From Pseudoxanthomonas kalamensis DSM 18571 (lineage in GTDB: Bacteria; Pseudomonadota; Gammaproteobacteria; Xanthomonadales; Xanthomonadaceae), in the NCBI RefSeq assembly GCF_010211745.1, contig NZ_PDWQ01000001.1:62001-126000 (forward strand): 64,000 nucleotides of DNA, given 5' to 3'. The position numbers and the translations under genes are program-made. Numbering within the stretch: position 1 is the stretch's first letter; the number at the start of each line of letters is the position of its first letter. The notes under the pieces were generated by a model. The model saw nothing but the letters and a program-made list of their open reading frames with translations. It did no database searches and had not been told where the DNA came from. Of this stretch, positions 18,898 through 28,845 are shown one piece after another.

Positions 18898-20820
18898 CTA
18901 TTGGCCGACTTCGGCCTTGATCAGCAACGCCTTGACCGAAGCGGTGGTGATCGGGTGGTAGCCCGGCTCGGCCTTGGCGAAGGCGTCCTTGGCGAAGGCC
19001 AGGCCTTCCGGCGTCTTCACCAGTTCCTCGTAGATCGGCATGATCAGCTTGCGCCGGCCGACCCGCTCGATGAACTCGCCGGCCGCCGGCCGCGCTTCGG
19101 CATAGCCGCTGCGGAGGGTCAGCGGATACCAGCGCATGGCGATTTCGCCGTTGCCGGTGCCGGTGAAGTGGTAGGCCTCGTCCAGCTGGGCGAGCCGTTC
19201 CGGTTTGACCTGCTGGCCCAGGCCTTCGATGAAGTGCACCCACTGCTGGGTCACCCAGGCATCGGTCACTTCCTTCGCCGGCAGGCTACCGCTGCCGAGC
19301 CAGGCGATGCGCGCGGTGTCGACGATGGCGAAGCCGCGCGACTGCGCCTTGATCGCCGACTGCGGCACGCCGGGCTGGTTCAGCCAGGCATCCAGCTCGG
19401 CGTCGGTCACCGCGTGCGGGCTCTTCGGCAGCAGGTTCTTCTTCAGGTAGGCGACGAACTGGTCCGTATCGACGCTCTGGAAGGCATGGTCGTCGAACCA
19501 GCCGCGCAGGAACGGATCGAATACCTCGCGACCGAAACGCTGCTCCAGGAACTGCAGGAACCACGCGCCCTTGTTGTACGGAACGCCGCTCAGCGCTTCG
19601 TCCGGATCGCGGCCGGTCAGCGGCGACAGCGCCAGCACCTGATCGGCCGGTGCCAGGTCGGCGATTTCCGCCATCAGGTCGATCTGGTCGATCTGGCGCT
19701 CCATCTCGGCCATTTCCTGCCCGTACAACGCCTCGGTGATGCGGCTCTGTACATAGGTGGTGAAACCTTCGTTGAGCCAGATGTCCTTCCAGCTCGAATT
19801 GGTCACCAGATTGCCCGACCAGCTGTGCGCCAGTTCGTGCGCGACCAGCGACACCAGCGACTTGTCGCCGACGATCACGGTCGGGGTGGCGAAGGTCAGG
19901 GTCGGATTCTCCATGCCGCCGAACGGAAACGACGGCGGCAGCACCAGGATGTCGTAACGGCCCCAGCGGTACGGGCCGTACAGCGCCTCGGCCGCCTGGA
20001 TCATCTTCTCGGTGTCCTCGAACTCGCTGGCCGCCTTGCCGGCCATCGCCGGCTCGGCCCAGACGCCGCTGCGCGGGCCGGTCGGCTTGAACACCAGATC
20101 GCCGGCAGCGATCGCCAGCAGGTAGGACGGGATCGGGTGTTCCATGCGGAAGCTGTAATCGCCGTCGCGAACCGCGTCGGGGGCGCTGTTGGCTGCCATC
20201 AGCACCATCACATCGGGACGGCTGGTGACATGCGCGCTGTAGGTGAAGCGCACTCCGGGCGTGTCCTGCAACGGCACCCAACTGCGGGCGTGGATGGCCT
20301 GCGACTGGCTGAACATGAAGGGCAATTGCTTGCCCTCGGTCATCGACGGCTCCAGCCATTGCAGGCCGGACGCCTGCGGCGAGGTGCGGTAGCTGATCCG
20401 CACCTTGGCGTTGCGTTGCGGGGTTTCCACGGTCAACTTGCTGCCGTAGATCGGGTCGGCATCGGCCAGCGCGAACTGCAGCGGCGCCCAGTTGCCCTCG
20501 GCATCGGCGCCTTCCACCTGCGCGACATCCAGCGCGCGCGTATCCAGCACCAGTTGGGTCGCAGCCTGATCCTTCCAGTCCAGCGTGTAGGTGGCGGTGC
20601 CCTGGATCTGCCTGGCATCGAAGTCCAGCGAAAGTTCCAGCGCCAGGTCGGTGATCGCGACCTTGCCCGGTTCGGCGTAGGAGTTCTCGTCGTGGCCGCG
20701 CTCGACCTTGGCGACGGCCGGCTCGGCGGGAGCGGGACTGGCCTCGGGGGCCGGCGCTTGCTTGGAACAACCCGCCGCCAGTACGGCGGCGCAGGACATC
20801 AGCAGGAAAACGGAGCGCAT
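18898..20820 (-). CDS. M1 family aminopeptidase, leukotriene A4 hydrolase-like, lipoprotein
   Basis: Zinc aminopeptidase of 640 residues. The gluzincin signature is complete: HELAH in SLVAHELAHSWSGNLVTN, followed 18 residues later by the third ligand Glu in WLNEGFTTY. The exopeptidase motif appears as FGGMENPTLTFA. The layout (N-terminal beta domain, catalytic domain, C-terminal helical domain) and wording resemble bacterial LTA4 hydrolase-like aminopeptidases. A lipobox, Ala-Gly-Cys18, predicts membrane anchoring in the periplasm, where it would trim peptides. Followed by the unknown lipoprotein on the same strand. Confidence 0.93.
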   Translation of the reverse strand: MRSVFLLMSCAAVLAAGCSKQAPAPEASPAPAEPAVAKVERGHDENSYAEPGKVAITDLALELSLDFDARQIQGTATYTLDWKDQAATQLVLDTRALDVAQVEGADAEGNWAPLQFALADADPIYGSKLTVETPQRNAKVRISYRTSPQASGLQWLEPSMTEGKQLPFMFSQSQAIHARSWVPLQDTPGVRFTYSAHVTSRPDVMVLMAANSAPDAVRDGDYSFRMEHPIPSYLLAIAAGDLVFKPTGPRSGVWAEPAMAGKAASEFEDTEKMIQAAEALYGPYRWGRYDILVLPPSFPFGGMENPTLTFATPTVIVGDKSLVSLVAHELAHSWSGNLVTNSSWKDIWLNEGFTTYVQSRITEALYGQEMAEMERQIDQIDLMAEIADLAPADQVLALSPLTGRDPDEALSGVPYNKGAWFLQFLEQRFGREVFDPFLRGWFDDHAFQSVDTDQFVAYLKKNLLPKSPHAVTDAELDAWLNQPGVPQSAIKAQSRGFAIVDTARIAWLGSGSLPAKEVTDAWVTQQWVHFIEGLGQQVKPERLAQLDEAYHFTGTGNGEIAMRWYPLTLRSGYAEARPAAGEFIERVGRRKLIMPIYEELVKTPEGLAFAKDAFAKAEPGYHPITTASVKALLIKAEVGQ

Positions 20821-20887
20821 TCTGGGGAATCCGGACAGGGGAAAACCCTATCAGTTTAGCGCCTTTTCACCCCCTCCCCGAAGCGTC

Positions 20888-21649
20888 TCAGACCTTGTAG
20901 CCGGTATGCACGGCCACGATGCCGCCCGACAGGTTGCGATAACCGGCGCGCCCGAACCCGGCCTCGACCATCATCGCCTTCAGCGCATCCTGCGGCGGGT
21001 GCTTGCGGATGCTCTCGGCTAGGTACTGGTAGCTGTCGGCATCGCCGGCGAACAGCGTGCCCAGCCGCGGCAGTACCTTGAACGAGTGGAAGTCGTAGAT
21101 CGGCTTGAACCACTCGGCCTGCACTTCCGAGAATTCCAGCACCCTCGCTTGCCCGCCCACCTTCAGCACGCGGTGCATCTCGCGCAGCGCGGCACCCTTG
21201 TCGGTGACGTTGCGCAGGCCGAAGGCGATGGTGACCAAGTCGAAACTGGCGTCGGGGAACGGCAGCGTCTCGGCATTGCACTGCACGTAATCCAGCCCGG
21301 ACACCAGACCGCGGTCGGTCATCCGGTCGCGTCCCACCGACAGCATGCCGGCGTTGATGTCGCCCAGCACGATCTCGCCGGTATCGCCCACCCGATCCTT
21401 CAGCAGCGCGGCGATGTCGCCGGTGCCTCCTGCCAGATCCAGCACGCGGTCGCCCGGCTTGACCTGACAGGTAGCGACGAAATAGCGCTTCCAGACCCGA
21501 TGGATGCCCAGGCTCATCAGGTCGTTCATCAGGTCGTACTTGCCGGCCACCGAAGTGAACACCTCACCGACCAGTTTCTGCTTGTCGCGCGCGGCGACGT
21601 CGCGGAAACCGAAATGGGTGGTGCCGGACTCGTAGGGGGATTCGCTCAT
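20888..21649 (-). CDS. ubiE: ubiquinone/menaquinone biosynthesis C-methyltransferase
   Basis: SAM-dependent C-methyltransferase of 253 residues acting on the benzoquinol ring in ubiquinone synthesis. It shows [20 protein letters not shown] at the start, [18 protein letters not shown], the SAM-binding [15 protein letters not shown] and the post-motif [20 protein letters not shown]. It ends with the usual [11 protein letters not shown]. No Shine-Dalgarno is visible, but CATAAT ends 6 bases before the ATG. It is divergent from the deaminase gene. Confidence 0.97.
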   Translation of the reverse strand: MSESPYESGTTHFGFRDVAARDKQKLVGEVFTSVAGKYDLMNDLMSLGIHRVWKRYFVATCQVKPGDRVLDLAGGTGDIAALLKDRVGDTGEIVLGDINAGMLSVGRDRMTDRGLVSGLDYVQCNAETLPFPDASFDLVTIAFGLRNVTDKGAALREMHRVLKVGGQARVLEFSEVQAEWFKPIYDFHSFKVLPRLGTLFAGDADSYQYLAESIRKHPPQDALKAMMVEAGFGRAGYRNLSGGIVAVHTGYKV

Positions 21650-21655
21650 CCGCGC

Positions 21656-21661
21656 ATTATG
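21656..21661 (-). promoter_or_regulatory. -10-like hexamer 6 bases before the ubiE ATG
   Basis: CATAAT on the minus strand is followed by six bases and then ATG. This predicts initiation at the A of the start codon and fits the lack of a Shine-Dalgarno. No convincing -35 is seen. Confidence 0.35.
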
Positions 21662-21708
21662 GCATCGGCGGCGCTAGGATGAGCTTCCGCCCGCTTCGCG
21701 ATTCCGCC

Positions 21709-22164
21709 ATGCCCGACACGCCCGATTACCGCGCCATGCTGGCCACCGCCGTCGCCGAAGCCCGCCGGGGTCTGGCCGAGGGCGGCATTCCGATCGGCGC
21801 GGCGCTGTATCACGGCGACGGCCACCTGCTCGGCTGCGGCCACAACCGTCGCGTGCAGGAAGGCGATCCGTCGGTGCACGGCGAAACCGACGCCTTCCGC
21901 AAGGCGGGACGCCAGCGCAGTTACCGCGACACCATCATGGTCACCACTCTGGCGCCGTGCTGGTACTGCAGCGGACTGGTCCGCCAGTTCAATATCGGCA
22001 CCGTGGTGGTCGGCGAATCGGCCAACTTCCGCGGCGGCATCGACTGGCTGCGCGAGAACGGCATCAATGTCGTCGAGCTGGACGACCCGGAATGCATCGA
22101 GATGCTGGGCGACTGGATCGCCGCCAACCCCGAGGTCTGGAACGAGGATATCGGCGAGGACTGA
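21709..22164 (+). CDS. yeast-type (Fcy1-like) cytosine deaminase family protein
   Basis: Zinc-dependent nucleobase deaminase of 151 residues in the CDA fold. The His-x-Glu motif is VHGETDAF and the Cys pair is TLAPCWYCSG, together the zinc site and proton shuttle. Wording outside the motifs, VVVGESANFRGG, and the ending EVWNEDIGE closely follow yeast Fcy1, which deaminates cytosine to uracil, rather than tRNA adenosine deaminase TadA. The ATG at 21709 is used because upstream residues are not part of the fold. Substrate is inferred from family likeness; it is not verified. Confidence 0.85.
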   Translation: MPDTPDYRAMLATAVAEARRGLAEGGIPIGAALYHGDGHLLGCGHNRRVQEGDPSVHGETDAFRKAGRQRSYRDTIMVTTLAPCWYCSGLVRQFNIGTVVVGESANFRGGIDWLRENGINVVELDDPECIEMLGDWIAANPEVWNEDIGED

Positions 22165-22242
22165 TCAACGATTTTCGTGACATGGCATTGCTTGGTAGCC
22201 GCCTGCCGGGCGACGCGAACCATCGCAGCGTAATGCTGAATC

Positions 22243-22270
22243 CTGTCAGATTCTGTCACACATTCGTCAT
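22243..22270 (+). promoter_or_regulatory. Pho-box-like direct repeats upstream of the Pit transporter
   Basis: Three heptamers like CTGTCAT occur in tandem: CTGTCAG (22243), CTGTCAC (22253) and TCGTCAT (22264). The last two have the 11-base periodicity of PhoB boxes; the first is one base short. The site ends about 80 bases before the ATG of a phosphate transporter, which fits PhoB control. Confidence 0.55.
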
Positions 22271-22349
22271 CTCCGGGCAATAGGGTCTGCCATCGGCGCA
22301 TGAATGCATCGGCGCCCGTCATCACCCCCGGGGAATTGAGGAAAACTCC

Positions 22350-23954
22350 ATGAGTTCGACAGCACCGACCTCCGATCCAGCGCAGGCCGCCAACGGCGGC
22401 ATCTCCAAGCTCAGCGTGTTCTTTGCCGCCCTGCTGGTCGTCGTCGGCGCCTATTTCCTGTACTGGGCCAACATCTACACCAACAGCAATAACCTGATCC
22501 TGCTGGTGCTGGCTTCGTTGTTCGGCATCTTCATGGCCTTCAACATCGGCGGCAACGATGTCGCCAACTCGTTCGGCACCAGCGTCGGCGCGGGCACGCT
22601 GACCATCAAGCAAGCGCTGGTCATCGCCGCAGTGTTCGAAGTCAGCGGCGCGGTGATCGCCGGCGGCGAAGTCACCGGCACCATCCGCGGCGGCATTGTC
22701 GATCTGGGCGGAATTGAGGTCCATCCGATGGACTTCATCCACATCATGATGTCGGCGCTGGTGGCGGCGGCGTTGTGGCTGCTGTTCGCCACCAAGAAGG
22801 GATATCCGGTCTCGACCACGCACTCCATCGTGGGTGCCATCGTCGGCAGTTCGATTACCCTCGGCTTCCTGATGAACGGCGCCGATACCGCGCTCTCGCT
22901 GGTGCAGTGGGGCGAGATCGGCAAGATCGCGATGTCGTGGGTGGTGTCGCCACTGCTGGGCGGCGTCGTTGCCTACATACTGTTCTCGCAGATCAAGAAG
23001 CACATCCTCGACTACAACGACCAGGCCGAATCCCAGCTCACCGCCATTCGCGAGGAAAAACACACCTACGCACGCGATTACAAGGATGCCTTCGATCGCC
23101 TGTCCGATGTGCAGAAGATCGCCTATACGCATGCACTGGCACGCGACATGACGATGATGACGGACAACGATTTCCGTCCCGACGAGATCGAATCCGACTA
23201 CTACCGCGGCCTGCATGCGATCGACCGCAAGCGCGACGAGATCCAGGCGCATCGGGCGCTGGAAAACTGGGTGCCGCTGGTCGCTGCAATCGGCTCGATG
23301 ATCATCGGCGCAATGCTGCTGTTCAAGGGCCTGAAGCACATCGACCTAGGCCTGACCACGCTGCACAACTACCTGATCATGGGCATGACCGGCGCAGCGG
23401 TGTGGATGGCCACCTTCATCTTCGCCAAGACGCTGAAGAGTGCTTCGCTGGGGCGCGCCACCTTCCTGATGTTCAGCTGGATGCAGGTGTTCACCGCCGC
23501 CGGTTTCGCCTTCAGCCACGGCTCCAACGACATCGCCAACGCGATCGGTCCGTTCGCGGCCATCCTCGACGTGCTGCGTACCGGCCAGATCGATGCCAAG
23601 GTGCCGGTGCCGACCCTGACCATGGTGACCTTCGGTGTTGCCCTGATCGTCGGCCTGTGGTTCATCGGCAAGGAAGTCATCCGCACGGTCGGCACCAATC
23701 TGACCGAGATGCATCCGGCCTCGGGCTTCTCTGCCGAGCTGGCGGCGGCCAGCGTGGTGATGCTGGCCTCGACCTTCGGCCTGCCGGTATCCAGCACGCA
23801 TATCCTGATCGGCGCAGTACTGGGTATCGGCGTGGTCAACCGGCAGAACAACTGGGATCTGATGAAGCCGATCGGCCTGGCCTGGGTCATCACCCTGCCC
23901 GCCGCCGCGATCCTCAGTTCGATCGCCTTCCTGATCCTGCGCTGGGCCTTCTGA
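22350..23954 (+). CDS. pit: inorganic phosphate transporter, PiT family
   Basis: Low-affinity phosphate (metal-phosphate) symporter of the inner membrane, 534 residues. It has the inverted-repeat architecture of PiT: the first signature [18 protein letters not shown] and the second [17 protein letters not shown], each followed by membrane segments and the SSTHxxx[15 protein letters not shown] motifs. A charged cytosolic stretch of about 80 residues ([13 protein letters not shown] onward) separates the halves. It starts after an AATTGAGGAAAAC leader with GAGG as ribosome-binding site. The Pho-box-like site upstream suggests induction by phosphate limitation. Confidence 0.95.
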   Translation: MSSTAPTSDPAQAANGGISKLSVFFAALLVVVGAYFLYWANIYTNSNNLILLVLASLFGIFMAFNIGGNDVANSFGTSVGAGTLTIKQALVIAAVFEVSGAVIAGGEVTGTIRGGIVDLGGIEVHPMDFIHIMMSALVAAALWLLFATKKGYPVSTTHSIVGAIVGSSITLGFLMNGADTALSLVQWGEIGKIAMSWVVSPLLGGVVAYILFSQIKKHILDYNDQAESQLTAIREEKHTYARDYKDAFDRLSDVQKIAYTHALARDMTMMTDNDFRPDEIESDYYRGLHAIDRKRDEIQAHRALENWVPLVAAIGSMIIGAMLLFKGLKHIDLGLTTLHNYLIMGMTGAAVWMATFIFAKTLKSASLGRATFLMFSWMQVFTAAGFAFSHGSNDIANAIGPFAAILDVLRTGQIDAKVPVPTLTMVTFGVALIVGLWFIGKEVIRTVGTNLTEMHPASGFSAELAAASVVMLASTFGLPVSSTHILIGAVLGIGVVNRQNNWDLMKPIGLAWVITLPAAAILSSIAFLILRWAF

Positions 23955-23980
23955 CCGGCACCAGGCAACACGCGGCGTGC

Positions 23981-24006
23981 GCCCGCCGACTCCTGCGTCG
24001 GCGGGC
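23981..24006. terminator. hairpin between convergent pit and hslU
   Basis: GCCCGCCGA (23981-23989) and TCGGCGGGC (23998-24006) form a perfect 9-base stem with an 8-base loop, followed on the plus strand by GAATTTC. Position between two converging genes suits a terminator, though the T tract is poor. Confidence 0.5.
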
Positions 24007-24011
24007 GAATT

Positions 24012-25388
24012 TCAGAGGATATAGCGGCTCAGGTCCGGGTCCTGCACCAGTTCGTTCAGGTGCGCATCGACGTAGGCGCGGTCGATCCGCAGCGCCTCGC
24101 CGTCGCGATCCGGCGCCTCGTAACTCAGCGTGTCCAGCAGCCGCTCCAGCACCGTATGCAGGCGACGTGCGCCGATGTTTTCCTGCCGCTCGTTGACCTG
24201 ATAGGCGATCTCGGCCAGACGCTCGACCGCATCGTCGCTGAACTGCAGCGACACGCCCTCGGTCTTCAGCAGCTCGACATATTGCGTGGTCAGCGCCGCC
24301 TTCGGCTCGGTCAGGATGCGCACGAAATCGTCCTTGCTCAGCGCCGACAGCTCGACCCGGATCGGGAAGCGGCCCTGCAACTCCGGAATCAGGTCGCTGG
24401 GCTTGGCCAGGTGGAAGGCGCCGGAGGCGATGAACAGGATGTGGTCGGTCTTGACCGTGCCGTACTTGGTGGAAACGTTGCTGCCCTCGACCAGCGGCAG
24501 CAGGTCGCGCTGCACGCCTTCGCGGCTGACGTCGCCGCCGCCCACGTTGTCTCCGCGCTTGGCCACCTTGTCGATCTCGTCGATGAAGACGATGCCGTGC
24601 TGTTCGCAGGACTCGATCGCCGCGGCGCGGATGTCGTCTTCGTTGACCAGCTTGCCGGCCTCTTCCTCGATCAGCTGCGGCCGCGCGGCGCGGATGGTCA
24701 GGCTGCGCTTGTTCGACTTGGCTCCACCCAGATTGGAGAACATCTGCCGCAACTGCTGGCCCATCTCCTCCATCCCTGGCGGGGTCATGATGTCGACGCC
24801 GACGTTGACGGAGAATTCCAGTTCGATCTCGCGATCGTCCAGCTCGCCGGCGCGCAGTTGCTTGCGCAGCTTGCGCCGGGTTTCCGATTCCTGCGACGAC
24901 GGCTCGGCGCCGATATCGACCGTGGTGGTGGCACCGAAACCGAAGCCCTGCGCTTCGCGTCGCGGTAGCAGGGCGTCAAGGATACGGCCCTCGGCACGTT
25001 CCTCGGCCTGCGTGCGCAACCGGGTCTTGGCCTGCTCGCGATGCATCTTCACCGCGGTATCGACCAGGTCGCGGACGATCTGCTCGACATCCTTGCCGAC
25101 GTAGCCGACCTCGGTGAAGCGGGTCGCCTCGACCTTGACGAACGGCGCATTGGCCAGGGTCGCCAGCCGACGCGCGATCTCGGTCTTGCCAACGCCGGTC
25201 GGGCCGATCATCAGGATATTCTTCGGCATGACCTCGTTGCGCAGATCGTCGGGAAGCTGCATACGCCGCCAACGGTTGCGCAGCGCAATCGCCACCGCGC
25301 GCTTGGCCGAGTGCTGGCCGACGATGTGGCGGTCGAGTTCCTGCACGATCTCGCGCGGGGTCATGGTCGGACTGGAGTTATCGGTCAT
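24012..25388 (-). CDS. hslU: HslU ATPase subunit of the HslUV protease
   Basis: AAA+ unfoldase, 458 residues, feeding substrates to HslV. Walker A is [13 protein letters not shown], Walker [10 protein letters not shown]; the GYVGKDVE pore loop and the C-terminal LSRYIL tail that docks into HslV are present. The ATG at 25388 gives the normal N-terminus [20 protein letters not shown]. An upstream extension would run through the dispersed repeat at 25415-25458 and is rejected. It lies downstream of hslV on the same strand. Confidence 0.97.
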   Translation of the reverse strand: MTDNSSPTMTPREIVQELDRHIVGQHSAKRAVAIALRNRWRRMQLPDDLRNEVMPKNILMIGPTGVGKTEIARRLATLANAPFVKVEATRFTEVGYVGKDVEQIVRDLVDTAVKMHREQAKTRLRTQAEERAEGRILDALLPRREAQGFGFGATTTVDIGAEPSSQESETRRKLRKQLRAGELDDREIELEFSVNVGVDIMTPPGMEEMGQQLRQMFSNLGGAKSNKRSLTIRAARPQLIEEEAGKLVNEDDIRAAAIESCEQHGIVFIDEIDKVAKRGDNVGGGDVSREGVQRDLLPLVEGSNVSTKYGTVKTDHILFIASGAFHLAKPSDLIPELQGRFPIRVELSALSKDDFVRILTEPKAALTTQYVELLKTEGVSLQFSDDAVERLAEIAYQVNERQENIGARRLHTVLERLLDTLSYEAPDRDGEALRIDRAYVDAHLNELVQDPDLSRYIL

Positions 25389-25414
25389 GGCGTTTTCAGG
25401 CTTGTTGGACACAG

Positions 25415-25458
25415 CCCTTCTCCCGCAAGCGGAAGAAGGTGCCGAAGGCGGATAAGGG
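25415..25458. repeat. 44-base dispersed palindromic repeat, copy B
   Basis: Second copy of the element at 5995-6038, in inverse orientation, about 40 of 44 positions identical. It contains the CCTTCTCCCGC...GCGGAAGAAGG stem and the TGCCGAAGGCGGATAAGGG tail, and sits in the hslV-hslU spacer. Confidence 0.8.
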
Positions 25459-25474
25459 GACTTGCGCAACAACG

Positions 25475-25510
25475 TCTCCTCTCTCTGCCATCTCCCGCAA
25501 GGGGAGGAGT
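25475..25510. repeat. degenerate relative of the dispersed repeat
   Basis: CTCCTCTCTCTGCC then ATCTCCCGCAAGGGGAGGAG resembles the stem half of the 44-base repeat, without its tail. It abuts the end of hslV. Confidence 0.4.
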
Positions 25511-25520
25511 GAATGAGTAA

Positions 25521-26072
25521 TCAGAGTTCCTCGACGACAACGTTGCGATTGGTGTAGATGCAGATGTCGCCGGCGATGTTGAGCGCTTCGGTGGCGATGG
25601 TGCGGGCGTCGAGTTCGGTATGCGCGAGCAACGCGCGTGCGGCCGACAACGCATAGGAACCGCCGGAACCGATGGCGATGATGCCGTCTTCCGGTTCGAT
25701 CACGTCGCCGGTGCCGCCGATGATCAGCGAGGTTTCCCTGTCGGCGACCGCCAGCAACGCCTCCAGCTTGCCGAGACGGCGTTCGGTGCGCCAGTCCTTG
25801 GCCAGTTCCACTGCGGCCCGGGTCAGCTGGCCGTGCTTCTCCAGCTTGGCCTCGAACAACTCGAACAGGGTGAAGGCGTCGGCCGCCGCGCCGGCAAACC
25901 CGGCCAGCACCTGGCCGTCCTTGCCCAGCCGCCGCACCTTGCGCGCATTGCCCTTCATCACCGTATGGCCCAGCGTCACCTGGCCATCGCCGGCCACGGC
26001 GACCTTGCCGTTGCGGCGCACCGACAGGATGGTCGTGGCGTGGAACACGTTGGGGTTCTGGCTGGGGTCCAT
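25521..26072 (-). CDS. hslV: HslV peptidase subunit of the HslUV protease
   Basis: Proteasome-like threonine peptidase, 183 residues. The catalytic Thr is expected to be the first of the pair in [19 protein letters not shown], i.e. Thr13, so 12 residues ([12 protein letters not shown]) must be removed to expose it. The rest is canonical: [37 protein letters not shown] and [14 protein letters not shown]. Long N-terminal forms occur in xanthomonads as I recall. No nearer start codon directly before the Thr is visible. It overlaps no neighbour; xerC lies upstream. Confidence 0.96.
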   Translation of the reverse strand: MDPSQNPNVFHATTILSVRRNGKVAVAGDGQVTLGHTVMKGNARKVRRLGKDGQVLAGFAGAAADAFTLFELFEAKLEKHGQLTRAAVELAKDWRTERRLGKLEALLAVADRETSLIIGGTGDVIEPEDGIIAIGSGGSYALSAARALLAHTELDARTIATEALNIAGDICIYTNRNVVVEEL

Positions 26073-26159
26073 GTCGCCTCCGGAGTGTCGAAGCGATCTG
26101 GGGGCAGCGGCAGGGGATTCAAGGGCGGCCGCAGCGGAACAGAACGCGCGGTCCGGCGG

Positions 26160-27050
26160 TCAGCCCTTGTCCTTGCCGCGCCGTTTCGCCCGCGGATGGG
26201 CCTCGTCGTAGACCCGGGCCAAGTGCTGGAAATCCAGGTGGGTGTAGATCTGGGTGGTGGCAATGTCGGCGTGGCCGAGCAGCTCCTGCACCCCACGCAG
26301 GTCTCCGGAGGATTCGAGGATATGACTAGCGAAACTGTGCCGCAGCATATGCGGGTGCACGTGCTTGAACAGGCCCTGGCGCTGCGCCAGCTGCTTGATC
26401 CGGATCTGCACCGCACGCTGCGAGATCGGCCCGTCGCCGCGTCCCGGAAAGACGAAAGCCTCGTCGCCGGCCGCACGCTCCTGCCGCCACTCGGCCAGTG
26501 CCGCGCGCGCATGCGAGCCGACCGGGACGATGCGCTGCTTGTTGCCCTTGCCCAGCACGTTGACGAAGCCGCCCGCCAGATCCAGGTCGCGCCAGCGCAG
26601 GCCGCACAATTCGCTCAAACGCAGGCCGGAGGAATAGAACAGCTCCAGCAGGGCACGGTCGCGACGACCCAGCGGCGCGTCGGTCGGCACTTCGACCAGG
26701 CGCATCGCCTCGTCGGCATCGAGCACCTGCGGCAGCTTGCGCGCGGCCTTCGGCGCACGCACGCCAGCGGTGGGGTCGGCGGCGATGCGCCCGTGCCGCA
26801 GCAGCCAGGCATAGAAGCTGCGACAGGCCGACAATCGGCGCTGCAATGTCTTCGGCGACAAACCGCGACGGTGTTCCGAGGCGACGAAGGCGCGCACCTG
26901 CTCGGTGTTCAATCCGGCCAGATCGGCTTCACTCTGCGCATGCGACCAGTCCTGCAATGCGGACAGATCGCGCCGATACGCATCCAGCGTGTGCGCCGAG
27001 ACCCGGCGCTCGACCTGCAGATGGGTCAGGAAGTCATCGACCGTGCCCAT
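26160..27050 (-). CDS. xerC: site-specific tyrosine recombinase XerC
   Basis: Resolves chromosome dimers at dif together with XerD. The 296 residues contain a SAM-like N-terminal DNA-binding domain and the catalytic domain with Arg in [15 protein letters not shown], Lys in LGKGNKQR, His-x-x-Arg in [13 protein letters not shown], His in [13 protein letters not shown] and the nucleophile Tyr in that last segment. Start ATG at 27050. The conserved neighbourhood dapF-DUF484-xerC supports XerC rather than XerD. Confidence 0.95.
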   Translation of the reverse strand: MGTVDDFLTHLQVERRVSAHTLDAYRRDLSALQDWSHAQSEADLAGLNTEQVRAFVASEHRRGLSPKTLQRRLSACRSFYAWLLRHGRIAADPTAGVRAPKAARKLPQVLDADEAMRLVEVPTDAPLGRRDRALLELFYSSGLRLSELCGLRWRDLDLAGGFVNVLGKGNKQRIVPVGSHARAALAEWRQERAAGDEAFVFPGRGDGPISQRAVQIRIKQLAQRQGLFKHVHPHMLRHSFASHILESSGDLRGVQELLGHADIATTQIYTHLDFQHLARVYDEAHPRAKRRGKDKG

Positions 27051-27084
27051 CCTGCACCGTCACCGGCAACGACGCGGCAAGCGC

Positions 27085-27762
27085 TCAGGCATTGAAACGC
27101 TTGAGTGCCGTAGCCAGCGCTTCGCCCATCATGCGCAGGAACAGCGTACCCATACCGGGATAGAAGCGATTGCCGTCCTGACTGCCCACCGCGACCAGGC
27201 CGACCACCGGCAGCGGCAACAGAGCGGTGGAATTGATCTCGCCGGCACGGTCGCCGTACAGCAGGGCGTTCTTGTCCGGGTGCAGGCGGCCGCAGATCGG
27301 CTCGCCGTCGTTGAGACAGTCGCGGAACGTGGACAGGTACGGGCTGGTGTGATCGACTACCTGCAGCCATTCGGTGTCTTCTTCCAGCCCCGACACCGGC
27401 TTGAACAGCACGATCCGGACCCGGTCGCCCTTGAAGTCCTCCTTCAGCGATGCCGCCATCGCCCGCACCGCGTCGGCGGCGTTGTCCTGCTTCAGCACCG
27501 ACAGGGTCAGCTGGTGCGTGCGCACCGCCAGCCGCTCGTTTTCCTGCGCATTGGCGAACAGTTCGGTCAGCCGCCGCGACAGTTCACGGTTCTTGTCGCG
27601 CAGCACTTCCAGCTGGTAGCTGGCCAGCGACGCGGTCTGTCCTTCCTCGCGCGGCACCACCAGGCTCAACGCCAGGTCCGGGAACTGTTTCAGGAAGTTG
27701 GGATGCCGGCGCAGCCATGCGGCCACTTCGTGGGCGCCGAGTTTTTCCTGGGTGTCGCTCAT
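27085..27762 (-). CDS. DUF484 family protein
   Basis: GAF-like cytosolic protein of 225 residues, unknown function, always found between dapF and xerC in gammaproteobacteria. The N-terminus [20 protein letters not shown] is the family hallmark, followed by a coiled coil ([16 protein letters not shown]) and a GAF-like domain ending [14 protein letters not shown]. Its ATG overlaps the dapF stop by 4 bases. Confidence 0.92.
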   Translation of the reverse strand: MSDTQEKLGAHEVAAWLRRHPNFLKQFPDLALSLVVPREEGQTASLASYQLEVLRDKNRELSRRLTELFANAQENERLAVRTHQLTLSVLKQDNAADAVRAMAASLKEDFKGDRVRIVLFKPVSGLEEDTEWLQVVDHTSPYLSTFRDCLNDGEPICGRLHPDKNALLYGDRAGEINSTALLPLPVVGLVAVGSQDGNRFYPGMGTLFLRMMGEALATALKRFNA

Positions 27763-28592
27763 GGGTGGAATTCCCCTTCGAATACGAATGCCGTTGGCCC
27801 GGACATGATGACCTGTGCGTCGTCCGCAGGCCAGCGGATACGCAAATCGCCGCCCGGCAGCGATATCGTGGCCTCGCGCCCGATGCGTCCCCGCCGCATC
27901 AACACCGCCGCCGCCGCGCAGGCGCCGCTGCCGCAGGCCAAGGTTTCGCCAACGCCGCGCTCGTAAACACGCAGGCGCACATGATCGCAGGCGACGATTT
28001 CGGCGAAACCTACGTTGACCGATTCCGGGAAGATTGCGTCCCCTTGCAGGCGACGGCCGATTGCATCAACAGGCGTCGAGGCGACGTCGGCCACCTCGAT
28101 CACGGCATGCGGGTTGCCCATCGATACCGCGCCGAAACACAACTCGGCGCCATCGACGACAACGGCGTATTCGTCCTGCGCCTGCGCGAATCCGGACATC
28201 GGTATCCTGGCCGGCGCAAAGTCCGGCACGCCCAGTTCGATGGCGTATTCGCCATCGCCCAGCGCCTGTACCGCATGCGTGGCCACGGGACTGTCGATGC
28301 GGAAGGCATCCCCTACTGCCGCGCCGTCGCGCACCAGCCAGGCGGCGACGCAACGGGCACCGTTGCCGCATTGCTGCGAATTGGAGCCATCGGCATTCCA
28401 GATCCGGTACGACGCCACCGAACCGTCCGCGCGCGGCGTCTCGATGGTCAGGATCTGGTCGCAGCCGACGCCGAAATGGCGGTCGGCCAGCCGCGCAGCC
28501 AGGGCCGCATCCGGCGGCGGCGCACCATCGCGCAGGTCGAGCACGACGAAATCGTTGCCCGCCCCATGCATTTTGTCGAACTTCAGCCCCAT
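27759..28592 (-). CDS. dapF: diaminopimelate epimerase
   Basis: Converts LL- to meso-diaminopimelate for lysine and peptidoglycan. The 277-residue protein starts [19 protein letters not shown], the standard N-terminus, which fixes the ATG at 28592. The two catalytic cysteines lie in QQCGNGARC and [11 protein letters not shown]. Both GNP-type substrate motifs (GNPHAVIEV and [10 protein letters not shown]) are present. It follows lptM by 10 bases and overlaps DUF484. Confidence 0.97.
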   Translation of the reverse strand: MGLKFDKMHGAGNDFVVLDLRDGAPPPDAALAARLADRHFGVGCDQILTIETPRADGSVASYRIWNADGSNSQQCGNGARCVAAWLVRDGAAVGDAFRIDSPVATHAVQALGDGEYAIELGVPDFAPARIPMSGFAQAQDEYAVVVDGAELCFGAVSMGNPHAVIEVADVASTPVDAIGRRLQGDAIFPESVNVGFAEIVACDHVRLRVYERGVGETLACGSGACAAAAVLMRRGRIGREATISLPGGDLRIRWPADDAQVIMSGPTAFVFEGEFHP

Positions 28593-28602
28593 GGCCGTGC
28601 CG

Positions 28603-28791
28603 TCAATGCCGCGCGGACGGAGTGTCCTGCGCGGTCGGCGCCGGTTCGGCTTCGCCCTCTGTCGCGTCGTCGGCCGGCACGACCGGTTCGACGGCCGGCT
28701 TCTCCGGCAGGAACAGCGGCCCCTTGGCGCCACAGGCGGCCAGCATGACCAGCAACAGGCCGGCGGAAAGGAAGCGGAGCGATCGATTCAT
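28603..28791 (-). CDS. lptM: LptM (YifL-like) lipoprotein, LPS translocon maturation
   Basis: Small 62-residue lipoprotein. The signal ends in the lipobox Ala-Ala-Cys20 and is followed by [11 protein letters not shown], the conserved LptM motif; the rest is an acidic/Pro tail (residues 32-62). In E. coli LptM helps LptD form its native disulfides in the outer-membrane LPS export machine. Position just upstream of dapF matches the known gene order. No Shine-Dalgarno is seen; TATACT ends 7 bases before ATG. Confidence 0.9.
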   Translation of the reverse strand: MNRSLRFLSAGLLLVMLAACGAKGPLFLPEKPAVEPVVPADDATEGEAEPAPTAQDTPSARH

Positions 28792-28798
28792 GCGTGCC

Positions 28799-28804
28799 AG
28801 TATA
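28799..28804 (-). promoter_or_regulatory. -10-like hexamer 7 bases before the lptM ATG
   Basis: TATACT on the minus strand is near consensus, and in context reads TGGCTATACTGG. Initiation 7-8 bases downstream falls at the start codon, suggesting a leaderless lptM-dapF-DUF484-xerC-hslVU transcript. Confidence 0.45.
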
Positions 28805-28845
28805 GCCAGCCATGAATGAACCGCGCGGCCGGAGCTGCACTGCCG

